From JAJZEO01 sp964350315 (GTDB lineage Bacteria; Chlamydiota; Chlamydiia; Chlamydiales; 2-12-FULL-49-11), in contig CAYGJD010000002.1 in NCBI GenBank assembly GCA_964350315.1, forward strand, positions 1 through 64,000: DNA of 64,000 nucleotides, in the 5' to 3' direction. Every line of letters starts with the position of its first letter. Positions within the stretch are counted from its first letter, which is position 1. Shown one piece after another: positions 43,050 to 52,073 of the stretch. The notes below the pieces were generated by a model that did not search any database, was not told the origin of the DNA, and saw only the letters and a list, made by a program, of their open reading frames with translations. A program made the translations under genes and the position numbers.

Positions 43050-43112
43050 TTAACACTCCGTATTTTACTATTATTGAGAGAATAGTTTACACTTGCAAAA
43101 GGAAAAAAAACA

Positions 43113-44156
43113 ATGCAAATCATCTTTTCAAAAATCACCCAACCATTTGTAAAAAAGTGCATTGCACTCGCTAGAAGCATTTTAGAAGACGAGGTTAAAA
43201 TTATTTTTAGAGGGAATCGCTTTTTTTATGGTGGTTACTACTACTCCTTACATTTTGTAGCGTTTGAAGGCGGGAAGAAATTAGGGTATTTTGATGCCTC
43301 GATAATGGAAATTGGGATCGCCAAGTCGTTAGCATTTGCTGACAATAAGCTTTTAGAAGACATTCTCAAACATGAAATTGCTCACCTCCTTTGCTTTCTT
43401 AAACACGGAAACCTTGAACTTCCGCACGGCGAGGAATTTAAGAATATTTGCAAAAAATACAATTGGGAAAGGTCAATTGCAGCTTTTATCCCAGAAAAAG
43501 AGGTTGAGGAAAGAAGTAAACGTCTGACAGACAAAATCATTAAACTATTTGATCTAAGCACAAGCAATAATGTACATGAAGCAAAAGCAGCTCTTGCTAA
43601 GGCACGCTCTTTAATGCTCGCTCATGGAATTGACAATTTAGAAGAAGATGACGATCTTGTTGTCATGCGCGTCATTGAAGAAAAGCGCACAAGTCAAAAG
43701 CTTAGAGCAATCTCTGAAATCCTCCGCTCTTTTTTTGTCTATCCGGTGATTAACTGTGGACGAGGCAAAGTATACCTAGAAATCTTTGGCGAGCGATCTA
43801 ACGTTGAAATCGGCGAATATCTAGCACATATGCTCGATACTAAATTTGATGAACTGTGGGAGAAGGAAAGTGGGTTTTCAGGGGTTCGTGCGAAAAGCTC
43901 TTTTTTCCAAGGAATCGCTCAAGGATTTCTGCGCGAAATCCACACAAAAGATCAGGAGCCGGGAATCATTCGAGTGGAGAAAATTTTACGTGAAAACATA
44001 AGAATTGCTTATCCGCGACTATCTAAGAGCACATCAACTAGATCTATCGATCTGAGTGCTTTAAAAAAAGGTGAACGCATCGGATCTGAATTAAAACTTC
44101 CCAAAGGAATAAAAAAGTCCAAACTTTTTGGTTTTTTACCTTTACACAAAGGTTAA
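43113..44156 (+). CDS. SprT-like zinc metalloprotease fused to DUF2786-type domain
   Basis: The N-terminal ~120 residues look like a SprT-type zinc site: HEIAHLL (His87, Glu88, His91) and a third possible ligand at His105 in LPHGEEF. The middle, KIIKLFDLSTSNNVHEAKAALAKARSLMLAHGID, is a DUF2786 helical repeat. The rest is a domain often found after DUF2786. Phage and bacterial proteins with these parts exist, but the fused order is unusual. SprT-like proteases act on DNA-bound proteins in eukaryotes (SPRTN); no function is proven here. AAAGGA ten bases before the ATG is a fair start signal. Confidence 0.75.
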   Translation: MQIIFSKITQPFVKKCIALARSILEDEVKIIFRGNRFFYGGYYYSLHFVAFEGGKKLGYFDASIMEIGIAKSLAFADNKLLEDILKHEIAHLLCFLKHGNLELPHGEEFKNICKKYNWERSIAAFIPEKEVEERSKRLTDKIIKLFDLSTSNNVHEAKAALAKARSLMLAHGIDNLEEDDDLVVMRVIEEKRTSQKLRAISEILRSFFVYPVINCGRGKVYLEIFGERSNVEIGEYLAHMLDTKFDELWEKESGFSGVRAKSSFFQGIAQGFLREIHTKDQEPGIIRVEKILRENIRIAYPRLSKSTSTRSIDLSALKKGERIGSELKLPKGIKKSKLFGFLPLHKG

Positions 44157-44176
44157 GCTCGCTAGTGTAGAGATCT

Positions 44177-44791
44177 ATGGGAAAGACTCTACTAAGAGGC
44201 GTCATTGGATTGGCGCCGATCATAATTTGCGTTGTATTAATAGGTTGGATAGTAAGACAACTAGATACTATCTTTGGAGAACCGATCGTTTGGATCTTCG
44301 GAGAAAAGGCAAATTTCCCAGGCGTTGGGCTTATCGTTGGCCTTGTTGTCTTATACCTCTTTGGTTTAATCCTTAGCAACTGGATGATTCAACACCTCTA
44401 TAACTGGCTCGAAAAAATTCTTAAACGTATTCCCCTTCTAAAAACAATCTACACATCAGTTACAGATTTAATGAGTTTTTTTAATACCGGAGAAAAAAAG
44501 GAAAAGGGAAGCTGCGTTATCGTTGAATATAACGGAGTTAAGATGCTTGGACTTGTGACGCGAGAAACTTTTGCTGATCTTCCTGAAGGGATTGGAACAG
44601 ATGATGATATCGCCGTCTTTTTTCCATTCAGTTACCAAATTGGTGGGCTTACAATTATTGTACCTAAATCGAGCGTAAAACCAGTTGACCTTACAATTGA
44701 AAAAGGTCTTCGTTTTGCAATTACAGCTGGTAGTCCATCAGCAGACAAATCGACCTTTAAGCCTAAGAAAGAGTTCAAAAAGGCAGAATAG
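44177..44791 (+). CDS. DUF502 membrane protein
   Basis: A 204-residue protein with two membrane segments (about 10-30 and 52-75) and the DUF502 signature GFxRxIPLLKTIYTSVTDLMSFFNTG-like run (about 88-110), then GVKMLGLVTRE and TxDDIAVFFP. DUF502 is a conserved bacterial and plant family related to cell envelope and growth, with no known reaction. The gene begins 20 bases after the SprT-like gene and is probably on its transcript. Confidence 0.85.
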   Translation: MGKTLLRGVIGLAPIIICVVLIGWIVRQLDTIFGEPIVWIFGEKANFPGVGLIVGLVVLYLFGLILSNWMIQHLYNWLEKILKRIPLLKTIYTSVTDLMSFFNTGEKKEKGSCVIVEYNGVKMLGLVTRETFADLPEGIGTDDDIAVFFPFSYQIGGLTIIVPKSSVKPVDLTIEKGLRFAITAGSPSADKSTFKPKKEFKKAE

Positions 44792-44825
44792 CTGCACTTT
44801 TTACATACTTTTATTAGGAATAATC

Positions 44826-45641
44826 TCATTTAGTAATCTCGTTTTCAGCCCAAACTTCTAAACGCTTAACGTACAGATCTGATGAGTGGTCTTTTGCTTC
44901 GCGCACAAGGCTCAAAAGCCGTGAGATTGAAGGGCTGTAAATCAGTTTTAAAATTCCAGATATAGACACCTGGCTTAACAATCGAAAAATATTTCTTTTA
45001 CGTCCGTAGTTAACCGTAACTTTTCCCTTGTTGTTGATGTAATGCATTTTACCAGAATGATAAAAAAAAGGTGGCAATGGCACATTAGTTACAGGATCAT
45101 GGTTATTTACCCAGCGATGGTGCGTGAGTTTTTTATTGAATTCATTCATATAGGTTCGATTTCCAACACGTGGACTTCCATAGGTGAACACTGCAACTGG
45201 ATTTTGAATTTCTGCCTCCATCACACAATAATGTGCCAATAAGATCGCTATTGCACTACCTAAACTATGACCGGCGAACCACAGGGTTTTATTAGGAGAA
45301 TTTTTCAACTTTTCAAGAACGAACGGCCGCACATCATCGGCATAAGATTTGAATCCATGATGGACTTTACCTTTATTACCAGGAAATGGATCCAATACAA
45401 TACCGAGATCTGCTTGAATGTCATGCCATTGCGTAACCTCGGTACCGCGACATAATACGACAATATCTGTATCGTTTTGTATGACATAGACATCAGCTCC
45501 TTTGTTGGAATAGTAGGCTGTGTCAGAAAATCCCTCTTCTTTGAATAACTTGACTGCGACATCAGGTGATTTATAAGCCTGATTACTCAGTTTTGCAAAT
45601 AATGCACTCTGTTGTGCAAATGACATATCCTTTATCATCAT
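44826..45641 (-). CDS. Class 3 (fungal-type) lipase
   Basis: An alpha/beta hydrolase of 271 residues. The nucleophile elbow is FAGHSLGSAIA with Ser126; Asp182 (NNHDPVTNVP) and a His at 195 or 200 (YHSGKMHYIN) complete a catalytic triad as in fungal class 3 lipases. The DVYVIQNDTDIVVLCRGTE strand upstream is also typical. No signal peptide is seen, so it may act in the cytosol or be secreted by type III. The ATG at 45641 is chosen because GGGAGG lies seven bases upstream. It is convergent with the DUF502 gene. Confidence 0.85.
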   Translation of the reverse strand: MMIKDMSFAQQSALFAKLSNQAYKSPDVAVKLFKEEGFSDTAYYSNKGADVYVIQNDTDIVVLCRGTEVTQWHDIQADLGIVLDPFPGNKGKVHHGFKSYADDVRPFVLEKLKNSPNKTLWFAGHSLGSAIAILLAHYCVMEAEIQNPVAVFTYGSPRVGNRTYMNEFNKKLTHHRWVNNHDPVTNVPLPPFFYHSGKMHYINNKGKVTVNYGRKRNIFRLLSQVSISGILKLIYSPSISRLLSLVREAKDHSSDLYVKRLEVWAENEITK

Positions 45642-45737
45642 AACAAGGCCTCCCAATCACTTTTTTATTCAAATGATGCCTGTCATTGCACCGAATGATC
45701 CTAACAAACTAAATCACGTCACTTTAAACTTAAAAGA

Positions 45738-46208
45738 CTATGTCTCTTTAAACAATACCATCGTATTTGGAATCTTACTCAACGATACCTTCTCAAAAAG
45801 GAAACACTTCGGAGTCAATCCACCAAAATAAGGACCAAAATAAAGATCCAAATAGTATGTGTTCTTATCTGACATCTTATGGTTTTCAACAAGATGCCTT
45901 TGCATTGTTAAACTCTTCTTTTGTTCCCCAAGCAAAACTAAATAAGGAGACTTTTTCAACTTCGCAAGCAAGTAGTAGTAATCTAACTGATCAGAAGGGA
46001 CATAGTTTAGACCACTTTTATAATCAACATAGAGAAAGGCTGGTTTTACGATATGCAAGCTTTCAGCAGCATCGCCATATAAAACCGAATGCTTCTCCTC
46101 TTCACTAAGACCTGGATCTCGATCTAACGGAATCCAAGTTTCAAGCTTTGATGTCGGCTTTGCAAACTTATCCAGCTTTTCTTCAAACTGAAACTTAAAA
46201 TCATGCAT
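45738..46208 (-). CDS. Unknown protein
   Basis: A 156-residue protein without signal peptide, membrane segment or known motif. It is moderately basic with many aromatic residues (YYYLLAKLKKSPYLVLLG in the middle). Ribosome binding signal before the ATG is weak. It sits between the lipase and the basic-protein gene on the same strand, 39 bases from the latter's end. No function can be given. Confidence 0.5.
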   Translation of the reverse strand: MHDFKFQFEEKLDKFAKPTSKLETWIPLDRDPGLSEEEKHSVLYGDAAESLHIVKPAFLYVDYKSGLNYVPSDQLDYYYLLAKLKKSPYLVLLGEQKKSLTMQRHLVENHKMSDKNTYYLDLYFGPYFGGLTPKCFLFEKVSLSKIPNTMVLFKET

Positions 46209-46247
46209 ATAAAAACCTAACTATTATGTATTAATATAAAATGCGTC

Positions 46248-46862
46248 TTATTTATTTTTTTTCGCTTTCAGTCTTTCTTGGATAATTTTTTTCTTTTTTG
46301 CTTGATAATCAACCTCTGCATTCATCCACATTTGCATTTTTTGTTGTTTAGTCTTTTTTGCTGATTTAGCAGCCAACTTTGCCAGCTTCGCTTTCACTTT
46401 TAAGCCTTTCTTAATCTCACGTCTTTTGCTCGCAGCCTTACCTTTCACTGTTGCAAACACATACTCTGCTTCTTCGGGTGATCGAGCAATTTCTAAAGCA
46501 TCAATTACTGCACTTGTGTGATTGCCAGAAGCACTTGAAAGCACCTCTAACAATGCCTCCATCTCAGCTTTTCTGCTCATAAAATCTGTGGAAGCAGCTT
46601 TATATTTCTGATCTATAAACTTTCGATGCTGTATCAACTCTTTCTTGTTCTGTTTATTCAATTGCTCTTTAAATTTCGAAATTTGGTCAGCCCCCTTCTT
46701 ATTTTTCACAAAGACATTCCTCAATTTATCAATAAAAGCGACTCTTCTCTTTTTTTTACTTACTTGTTTCGGTTTATCAGCTACAAATTCACGTCGAGTC
46801 AGCTTTTTAGAAGAGCGTTTTTTAGCTACCTTCTTTGCCGCTTTTCTTGCTTTTTTTGCCAT
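46248..46862 (-). CDS. Very basic Lys/Arg-rich protein
   Basis: A 204-residue protein with Lys-rich N- and C-termini (MAKKARKAAKKVAKKRSSKK and QERLKAKKNK) and a helical middle. The make-up is like a histone-like or nucleoid protein, but unlike Hc2 it has an ordered centre with acidic residues (EALLEVLSSASG). GGAGAG six bases before the ATG at 46862 gives the start. It lies 114 bases downstream of the Hc1-like gene on the same strand, making a small cluster of basic proteins. Confidence 0.6.
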   Translation of the reverse strand: MAKKARKAAKKVAKKRSSKKLTRREFVADKPKQVSKKKRRVAFIDKLRNVFVKNKKGADQISKFKEQLNKQNKKELIQHRKFIDQKYKAASTDFMSRKAEMEALLEVLSSASGNHTSAVIDALEIARSPEEAEYVFATVKGKAASKRREIKKGLKVKAKLAKLAAKSAKKTKQQKMQMWMNAEVDYQAKKKKIIQERLKAKKNK

Positions 46863-46976
46863 CACACACTCTCCGTATTATTATTTTCCTTTCTATTATT
46901 ATACTTCTTGCGGCAGTGGCCACCTTAAGTGACCTAGCCTATGCTTTCATGAAACCTCACAAAACGCATAAAATTT

Positions 46977-47249
46977 TTATTTTTTCTTTCTTCTAACGAC
47001 TTTATTACTTTTTTTGCTTTTTGCTCTCTCAGCCTTTAGAAGTTTTTCAACCTTCACTCTACGTGTTTTTTCACTGGCGACTTGTGCTTTACTTGAGCTT
47101 GTGACTTTTACGAGCTGTGTTCCTACATCTTTCATTCTTTTAACCAACTTTTTCACTGCTGCATCGAATTTTGTTGCATTCATAGCTATTGCTTTTCTAG
47201 CCACTGGTTTTCTAACGGCTCTTTTCTTGTTTGCTTTTTTCTTCGCCAT
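46977..47249 (-). CDS. Hc1-like small basic protein
   Basis: A 90-residue Lys/Arg-rich protein starting MAKKKANKKRAVRKPVARK. The stretch VASEKTRRVKVEKLLKAERAKSKKS resembles the central part of chlamydial Hc1, which is also basic and helical, but this protein is shorter and the likeness is weak. AAAGGAG six bases before the ATG gives a strong start. It could act as a DNA-binding or translation-linked factor during the developmental cycle; this is an inference. Confidence 0.65.
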   Translation of the reverse strand: MAKKKANKKRAVRKPVARKAIAMNATKFDAAVKKLVKRMKDVGTQLVKVTSSSKAQVASEKTRRVKVEKLLKAERAKSKKSNKVVRRKKK

Positions 47250-47430
47250 TTTAATCTCCTTTTATGTGTTTTTGTTTTTTTATTTAATTATACCGAGTGA
47301 CATTGTTTCACATCTAAGCGGTTTGATTTCAGTGACGTTAAGTTTTTGGCGGTGAAAGTGTCTTAATTTTTTCTATAGAAATAAAAACTTGGTGCTGTTA
47401 GGGTTAACACCTTTTTTTTATGAGGTGTTT

Positions 47431-49260
47431 ATGAGAAAGCATGTATGTTACTTATTTATTTTAATCAGTGGTTTTCATTCTCCTTGTTGGAGTGATTCGC
47501 ATAAGAGCGCAAAGGTATTGCGTGCAGAAAAAATTCTGTCAAAACTGGATGTAAAGGCCGAAGAATTTATAGAACTTTTAAATGTTCCAGGAGCTGCAAT
47601 CGGCGTTGTTGTTGATGGTGAAATCGTATATGCGAAGTCTTTTGGTGCAAGAAACATCGCAGAAAGTCTTCCTGTCACATCTAAAACTCTTTTCCCTATT
47701 GGCTCTGCAACTAAAGCGTTTACGTCATTTTTAATTGGTCAACTACAAGATGAGGGATTTTTGCATTGGGATGATCCTATTGCAGAATACATTCCTGGAT
47801 TTAAGTTAATAAATCCATTCACAACCTATGAAATGACAATCCGTGACAATTTAACACATGTAAATGGTTATTCGCGCAATGATGCTGCTTGGTTTGGGGC
47901 GAAAATCCCTCGAGATGAGATGATTAGGCGAATGAGATATTTTGAACCTGCTTTTGGTTTCAGAGAACGTTTTTGCTATGGGAATTATGGTTATTTGTTA
48001 GCTGGTCATGCTGCAGAAAAAGTAACAAATAAGAGTTGGGAAGATCTTTTAGATGAATACATTTTCAACCCAATTGGAATGACACACACAACAGGAGATC
48101 AAAAGGTCTTTCTAGAAAGTAAAGACCGTTCTCTTGGGTATCGAGAAACTGAAATTGGCCTGAGTGCCACACATCTTATTGACGCATATACAATTGGACC
48201 TGCCGCATCCCTACATTCAAACCTCGATGACATGTTAGAATGGGTGAAGCTTCTCACAAAAAAGGGAGATCGCTTAATTCAAAGAGAAACGTTCAATGAG
48301 ATCATTAAACCCCAGGTTATCTCAAATATCATCCTCAACGGCCGATGGGGAATTGAAGACCTTATCATGATGGAAACATATGGGCTTGGTTGGTTTGTCA
48401 TTTCCTATAGACACCATGAAGCAATATTTCATGGCGGAAATATTGAAGGGTTTAGCTCAAGCGTATTATTCTTTCCAAATGAAAATTTTGGCCTTGTAGT
48501 TCTAACAAACAAAAACTACACCCCCCTACCGCACATTTTAGGCTGTGAAGTTGCAGACACCCTGCTTGGCATTACTCCCATAGACTGGGTTGAGCGCTTA
48601 AAACAATTCAAAGATTACGATGCTGAATTCTACTTCAAAGATTCAGATGCGAAAAAAGCAGGCCAAGTTGAAGGAACAACTCCCTCACACCCAATGCGAG
48701 ATTTTACCGGGTTATATGAAAATCCTGGATATGGAACAATTGAATTTAAGCTAAAAGATGATCGATTAGAGGCTAGATATAACAACACTCGGCTTGTGTT
48801 CGATCATTGGCATTACGACACTTTTGAGATTTCTAAAGATACAAACATTCCAGATATCACCTCATTAAAAGCCTCTTTTAGACACAATTTTTTTGGTGAT
48901 GTTGACTCAGTTGTTATACCTTTTGAACCATTGGTTAATGATATCGTATTTAAGAAAAAGAAAGAAGATAAGCTCTTTGAGAAGGACTATCTGAATAACT
49001 TTTTAGGAACATTTAAATACCTTGGTTTTTCCTTCATTGTATCAATGGAAAAAAACAGCTTAGTAGTTCGCGCGCTGGGACAACCACCTTTTATCCTAAT
49101 ACCAGAAAAAGATGGACTTTTTTCCGTTGTTGATTACGAAGGGTACACAGTCCAGTTCCTTGTTGATGATGATGATGCGATTACAGCAGTTCAACTCATC
49201 CAACCAAATAACACCACCTATACAGCCTATAAAGAAGTCACAATAGATGTAAATGATTAG
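47431..49260 (+). CDS. Secreted serine beta-lactamase-like hydrolase
   Basis: A class C beta-lactamase/PBP-fold serine hydrolase of 609 residues. The ATG at 47431 is chosen because GAGGTG lies four bases upstream and a signal peptide follows (cleavage likely near CWS/DSH). Motifs: SATK with nucleophile Ser92 and Lys95, YGNYGY (YxN-type), and HGGNIEGFSS (the KTG/HGG-type loop). The C-terminal ~190 residues form an extra domain of the DUF3471 type. Such enzymes are often peptidases or esterases acting on wall or lipid substrates rather than beta-lactams. A terminator follows. Confidence 0.85.
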   Translation: MRKHVCYLFILISGFHSPCWSDSHKSAKVLRAEKILSKLDVKAEEFIELLNVPGAAIGVVVDGEIVYAKSFGARNIAESLPVTSKTLFPIGSATKAFTSFLIGQLQDEGFLHWDDPIAEYIPGFKLINPFTTYEMTIRDNLTHVNGYSRNDAAWFGAKIPRDEMIRRMRYFEPAFGFRERFCYGNYGYLLAGHAAEKVTNKSWEDLLDEYIFNPIGMTHTTGDQKVFLESKDRSLGYRETEIGLSATHLIDAYTIGPAASLHSNLDDMLEWVKLLTKKGDRLIQRETFNEIIKPQVISNIILNGRWGIEDLIMMETYGLGWFVISYRHHEAIFHGGNIEGFSSSVLFFPNENFGLVVLTNKNYTPLPHILGCEVADTLLGITPIDWVERLKQFKDYDAEFYFKDSDAKKAGQVEGTTPSHPMRDFTGLYENPGYGTIEFKLKDDRLEARYNNTRLVFDHWHYDTFEISKDTNIPDITSLKASFRHNFFGDVDSVVIPFEPLVNDIVFKKKKEDKLFEKDYLNNFLGTFKYLGFSFIVSMEKNSLVVRALGQPPFILIPEKDGLFSVVDYEGYTVQFLVDDDDAITAVQLIQPNNTTYTAYKEVTIDVND

Positions 49261-49298
49261 AGAGAAACTTGTTTTTGACAAAGGGTAAGACTCTCGGA

Positions 49299-49330
49299 GA
49301 CGTCACCAATGTTTGGTGGCGTCTTTTTTT
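49299..49330 (+). terminator. Rho-independent terminator of the serine hydrolase gene
   Basis: An 11-bp stem (GACGTCACCAA, 49299-49309, and TTGGTGGCGTC, 49313-49323) with a TGT loop is followed by a run of seven T. One pair is a U-G wobble in the plus-strand RNA. It lies 38 bases after the stop. Confidence 0.85.
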
Positions 49331-49338
49331 ACACAATA

Positions 49339-49848
49339 CTACTTTTCCTCTTTATCAAACTTCTTCGACTTTAGTCCTTTAATATATGCTTTTTTTATTT
49401 CTTGAAGACCTTTTACCATGTCTGGTTCTTGCTTTTTTAGATGTTCAAAAGCTTCCTGAAGAGATCCTTCAACAACTGCTATTGCTATGACCATTTTTAT
49501 AACAGGTGTTTTTTTAATTAAAGGCGCGAGTGTCTTTATTTGATCATTTGAATTACTCACCTCTTCTAAAGCATCTTTCAGCGCTAATAATTCTTCATCT
49601 GATATATTCAAAATGGCATTTTTGTTTTCTTCAACCTTGGTCTCAACTAACTTACTTTGACCTTTTAAAACCTTCTCATAAACTTCTGCTTCTATTTCAA
49701 GGATCTCCACAAGAAGAGTATGCTCAGCAAGATTTAAATCATTAATCTCTTTTGCCAAGCTTTCAGCCTTCTTTTTTGCCTCCTTAAGAGTCAATTTAAC
49801 ATTGATATAATCCTTTTCAATATCATGAGAATGTGGAATGCCTGACAT
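49339..49848 (-). CDS. Unknown coiled-coil protein
   Basis: A 169-residue, mostly helical protein with heptad-like charged stretches (VKLTLKEAKKKAESLAKEIND, EILEIEAEVYEKVLKGQSKLVETKVEE) and no signal peptide or membrane segment. No family is recognised. GGGAGT five bases before the ATG supports the start. It is convergent with the serine hydrolase and divergent from the nucleotidyltransferase. Function unknown. Confidence 0.55.
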   Translation of the reverse strand: MSGIPHSHDIEKDYINVKLTLKEAKKKAESLAKEINDLNLAEHTLLVEILEIEAEVYEKVLKGQSKLVETKVEENKNAILNISDEELLALKDALEEVSNSNDQIKTLAPLIKKTPVIKMVIAIAVVEGSLQEAFEHLKKQEPDMVKGLQEIKKAYIKGLKSKKFDKEEK

Positions 49849-49975
49849 ATGTACTCCCTAAAATCTTATTTCCTTATTACAAATTTTAACGTACTCCCTC
49901 AATTTGCGCTTAACCCGCTAACTCACAGAAGAATGAACATCTTCGCTTGACGAGCAGTTTTTTTGGGAGTATAAC

Positions 49976-50863
49976 GTGGATATGAAGCTTAATATTGTTA
50001 TTCTTGCTGGTGGGGAGGGAAAAAGGCTATGGCCTTTAGTCCATGAGGATATGCCTAAACCATTACTTAAACTAAGAAACGACAAGACGCTTCTTGAAGA
50101 GACCGTTGATCGGTTTTCATCTCTTGGCAACATCTTTGTTGTGATGACAAAAAAACAGATCGAGATGACAAAGAAGATCCTTCCAAAGGGATCGGTTGAA
50201 TATATTGAAGAGACATCTCCTTCTGGTACAAGCGTTGCTATGCGGCTTGCGGCAGAGCAATTTCTTGGGAAGGAACTTTTGCTTTTTACTCCTGCAGACC
50301 AACTTATCAATCAGGTAGAAAACCTTCACTACTCAATTACACTTGGTAAAAATTTAGCAAGCAAAGGGCAAATTGTTCTTTTTGGCACAAAACCAACTTT
50401 CCCAGACATCCATCTAGGTTACTTTCGTACATCATCAAACAACTCTGTCGACGAATTCATAGAAAAGCCTGATAAAGAATCTGCAATTGAATTGATTAAT
50501 GAGCCAAATGTCTTTTGGCATATGGGAATCACCCTTATGCGCGCTGATACTTTAATCTCTGCTTGGGAAAACCATTTTGATCCCAATATGAGATCTTTTG
50601 AGCACAGCATTTTAATGCGAGCACCGAATGTTAGTGCATTTTCTGTTGACTCGACCTTCAAGGATCTTGGAAATTTTGAATCAATCGAACCCTATTTAAA
50701 AAAAAGTGAGAACGTTAAAACACTAGATGTCAATCACTCTATCATCTACTCTGATGACTTGCCCATCAAAGCTATTGGACTTGATGAAATGGTTGTGATT
50801 GCAACAAAAAATGGCATTCTTGTCACAAAGCGCGACTCATCACAGAAGCTACAAAGTCTCTAA
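49976..50863 (+). CDS. Sugar-phosphate nucleotidyltransferase (ManC-like)
   Basis: A 295-residue nucleotidyltransferase with LAGGEGKRLWPL (11-21) followed by MPKPLLKL, the typical NTP-sugar phosphate pair, FTPADQL and EFIEKPD. It is closest to mannose-1-phosphate guanylyltransferases but shorter than most, lacking the C-terminal isomerase domain of bifunctional forms. The sugar is uncertain. Start at GTG with GGGAG six bases upstream (spacing is worse for the ATG two codons later). It is 71 bases upstream of a glycosyltransferase gene, suggesting surface-sugar synthesis. Confidence 0.8.
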   Translation: MDMKLNIVILAGGEGKRLWPLVHEDMPKPLLKLRNDKTLLEETVDRFSSLGNIFVVMTKKQIEMTKKILPKGSVEYIEETSPSGTSVAMRLAAEQFLGKELLLFTPADQLINQVENLHYSITLGKNLASKGQIVLFGTKPTFPDIHLGYFRTSSNNSVDEFIEKPDKESAIELINEPNVFWHMGITLMRADTLISAWENHFDPNMRSFEHSILMRAPNVSAFSVDSTFKDLGNFESIEPYLKKSENVKTLDVNHSIIYSDDLPIKAIGLDEMVVIATKNGILVTKRDSSQKLQSL

Positions 50864-50934
50864 AAAATTTATAAAAGTTTAACGTATTAAAATCCTCGAT
50901 TTACTATAGTGAGTCAACAAAGTAGGATTTCACA

Positions 50935-52071
50935 GTGAAGAAGCGTTGGATTTTCGGATCCCTTGGTATCATATTTGTCATATTTTTTTCTTTTCTTTCA
51001 AAGATCCGCAGCTACAACAACGTCTCAAACAAAAAAGAAGAAAGAACCTACCGAATCCTTGTTACTCACAGAAAAGGATTAGGTGAACGAGAGATGGCTG
51101 AAAGAATAAGAAAAACTGCTATCGATCTTGATGTTGATTGTACTGTTCTTACACTAACTCGCATTTCAAAGTTTCGCTCGATTGCAAAAAGACTTACCCA
51201 CCTCTTTGTAGATTCTTACAGTCCTGACATTGTTATTGCACTTGAAGGAGGAAAACATGAGTTTTCAAAGGCAAGAAAATATGCTGCCTTAACTCACGGC
51301 AGTGACTACTACTTCTCACAACACGCTAAACTTCCCTTTGCCAAAGTATCACATTATGATGGATTTTTAGTCGGTTTTCCAGACAGAGGGACTCTTAAAA
51401 CTTACTATTCTTGTTCTGAAAAAAACTGCAACTATATGAACTGGTTCTCAACTTGTCAAAATACAAGCTTTAACCCTCCCAAGAATTTAAATCTTTTTTA
51501 TTGTGGCTCTAATATGGCCGGGACAAGTGCGGGACCTGATTTTATGGTCTTGTTTTCCATGTTAGATCAACAAGGATATTTGAATGTCTATGGTGGTAAA
51601 TCTCAGTGGCATCATACTCCAAACTCTTATCGCGGATATATAAAACATGATGGAAATAGCATTATCCAAACGATTAACCAAACTGGTATTGCTCTTGTTT
51701 TACATGCTCCAGATCACTTTCAAGGCGGAACTCCAACGGGTAAAATTTTTGAAGCAGCAGCAGCATCATCTATAATTATCTCAGATAGACACCCGTTCAT
51801 AACGAAATACTTTGGCGACACTGTTTTATATGTTGATCGTGGACCTGGTAAAGAGATGTTTGATCAAATCAATGAACACGTTGAATGGATTCGAAGTCAC
51901 CCTGAAGAAGCGACTGCACTTGCAAAACGCTCCCATGAAATCTTTGTAAATCAATTTACACTGGAAGACCAGCTAAAGAATTTGATCTCTCTTCATGAGA
52001 ATTTAAGTGAATGTAAAATTGATGTAAAAACACCACACGAAAAGGCCCCTGATTTCTCAGAGGCCTTATAA
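50935..52071 (+). CDS. Membrane-anchored glycosyltransferase
   Basis: A 378-residue protein with an N-terminal membrane anchor (about 5-22) and a GT-B-type glycosyltransferase. The C-terminal half has FYCGSNMAGTSAG, ALVLHAPDHFQGGTPTGKIFEAAAASSIIISDRHPF and a final helix as in group 1 glycosyltransferases. It probably adds a sugar to an envelope glycan or lipid, using a nucleotide sugar that could come from the ManC-like enzyme 71 bases upstream. Start at GTG with AGGA eight bases upstream. Acceptor and donor unknown. Confidence 0.7.
   Translation: MKKRWIFGSLGIIFVIFFSFLSKIRSYNNVSNKKEERTYRILVTHRKGLGEREMAERIRKTAIDLDVDCTVLTLTRISKFRSIAKRLTHLFVDSYSPDIVIALEGGKHEFSKARKYAALTHGSDYYFSQHAKLPFAKVSHYDGFLVGFPDRGTLKTYYSCSEKNCNYMNWFSTCQNTSFNPPKNLNLFYCGSNMAGTSAGPDFMVLFSMLDQQGYLNVYGGKSQWHHTPNSYRGYIKHDGNSIIQTINQTGIALVLHAPDHFQGGTPTGKIFEAAAASSIIISDRHPFITKYFGDTVLYVDRGPGKEMFDQINEHVEWIRSHPEEATALAKRSHEIFVNQFTLEDQLKNLISLHENLSECKIDVKTPHEKAPDFSEAL
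52040..52067 (-). terminator. Rho-independent terminator for the M16 protease gene, within the GT gene end
   Basis: Read on the minus strand, AAGGCCTCTGA pairs with TCAGGGGCCTT around a GAAA loop, followed by TTCG and preceded in the tail by a T-run of four. All 11 pairs form if one U-G wobble is allowed. On the plus strand the same site has a C-A mismatch, so it fits the minus-strand gene better, although it lies inside the end of the glycosyltransferase gene. Confidence 0.65.
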
Positions 52072-52073
52072 AA

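Noticed and set aside
47389..47430. Upstream TTG start for the serine hydrolase
   Set aside because: The ATG at 47431 has GAGGTG at a good distance and begins a signal peptide.
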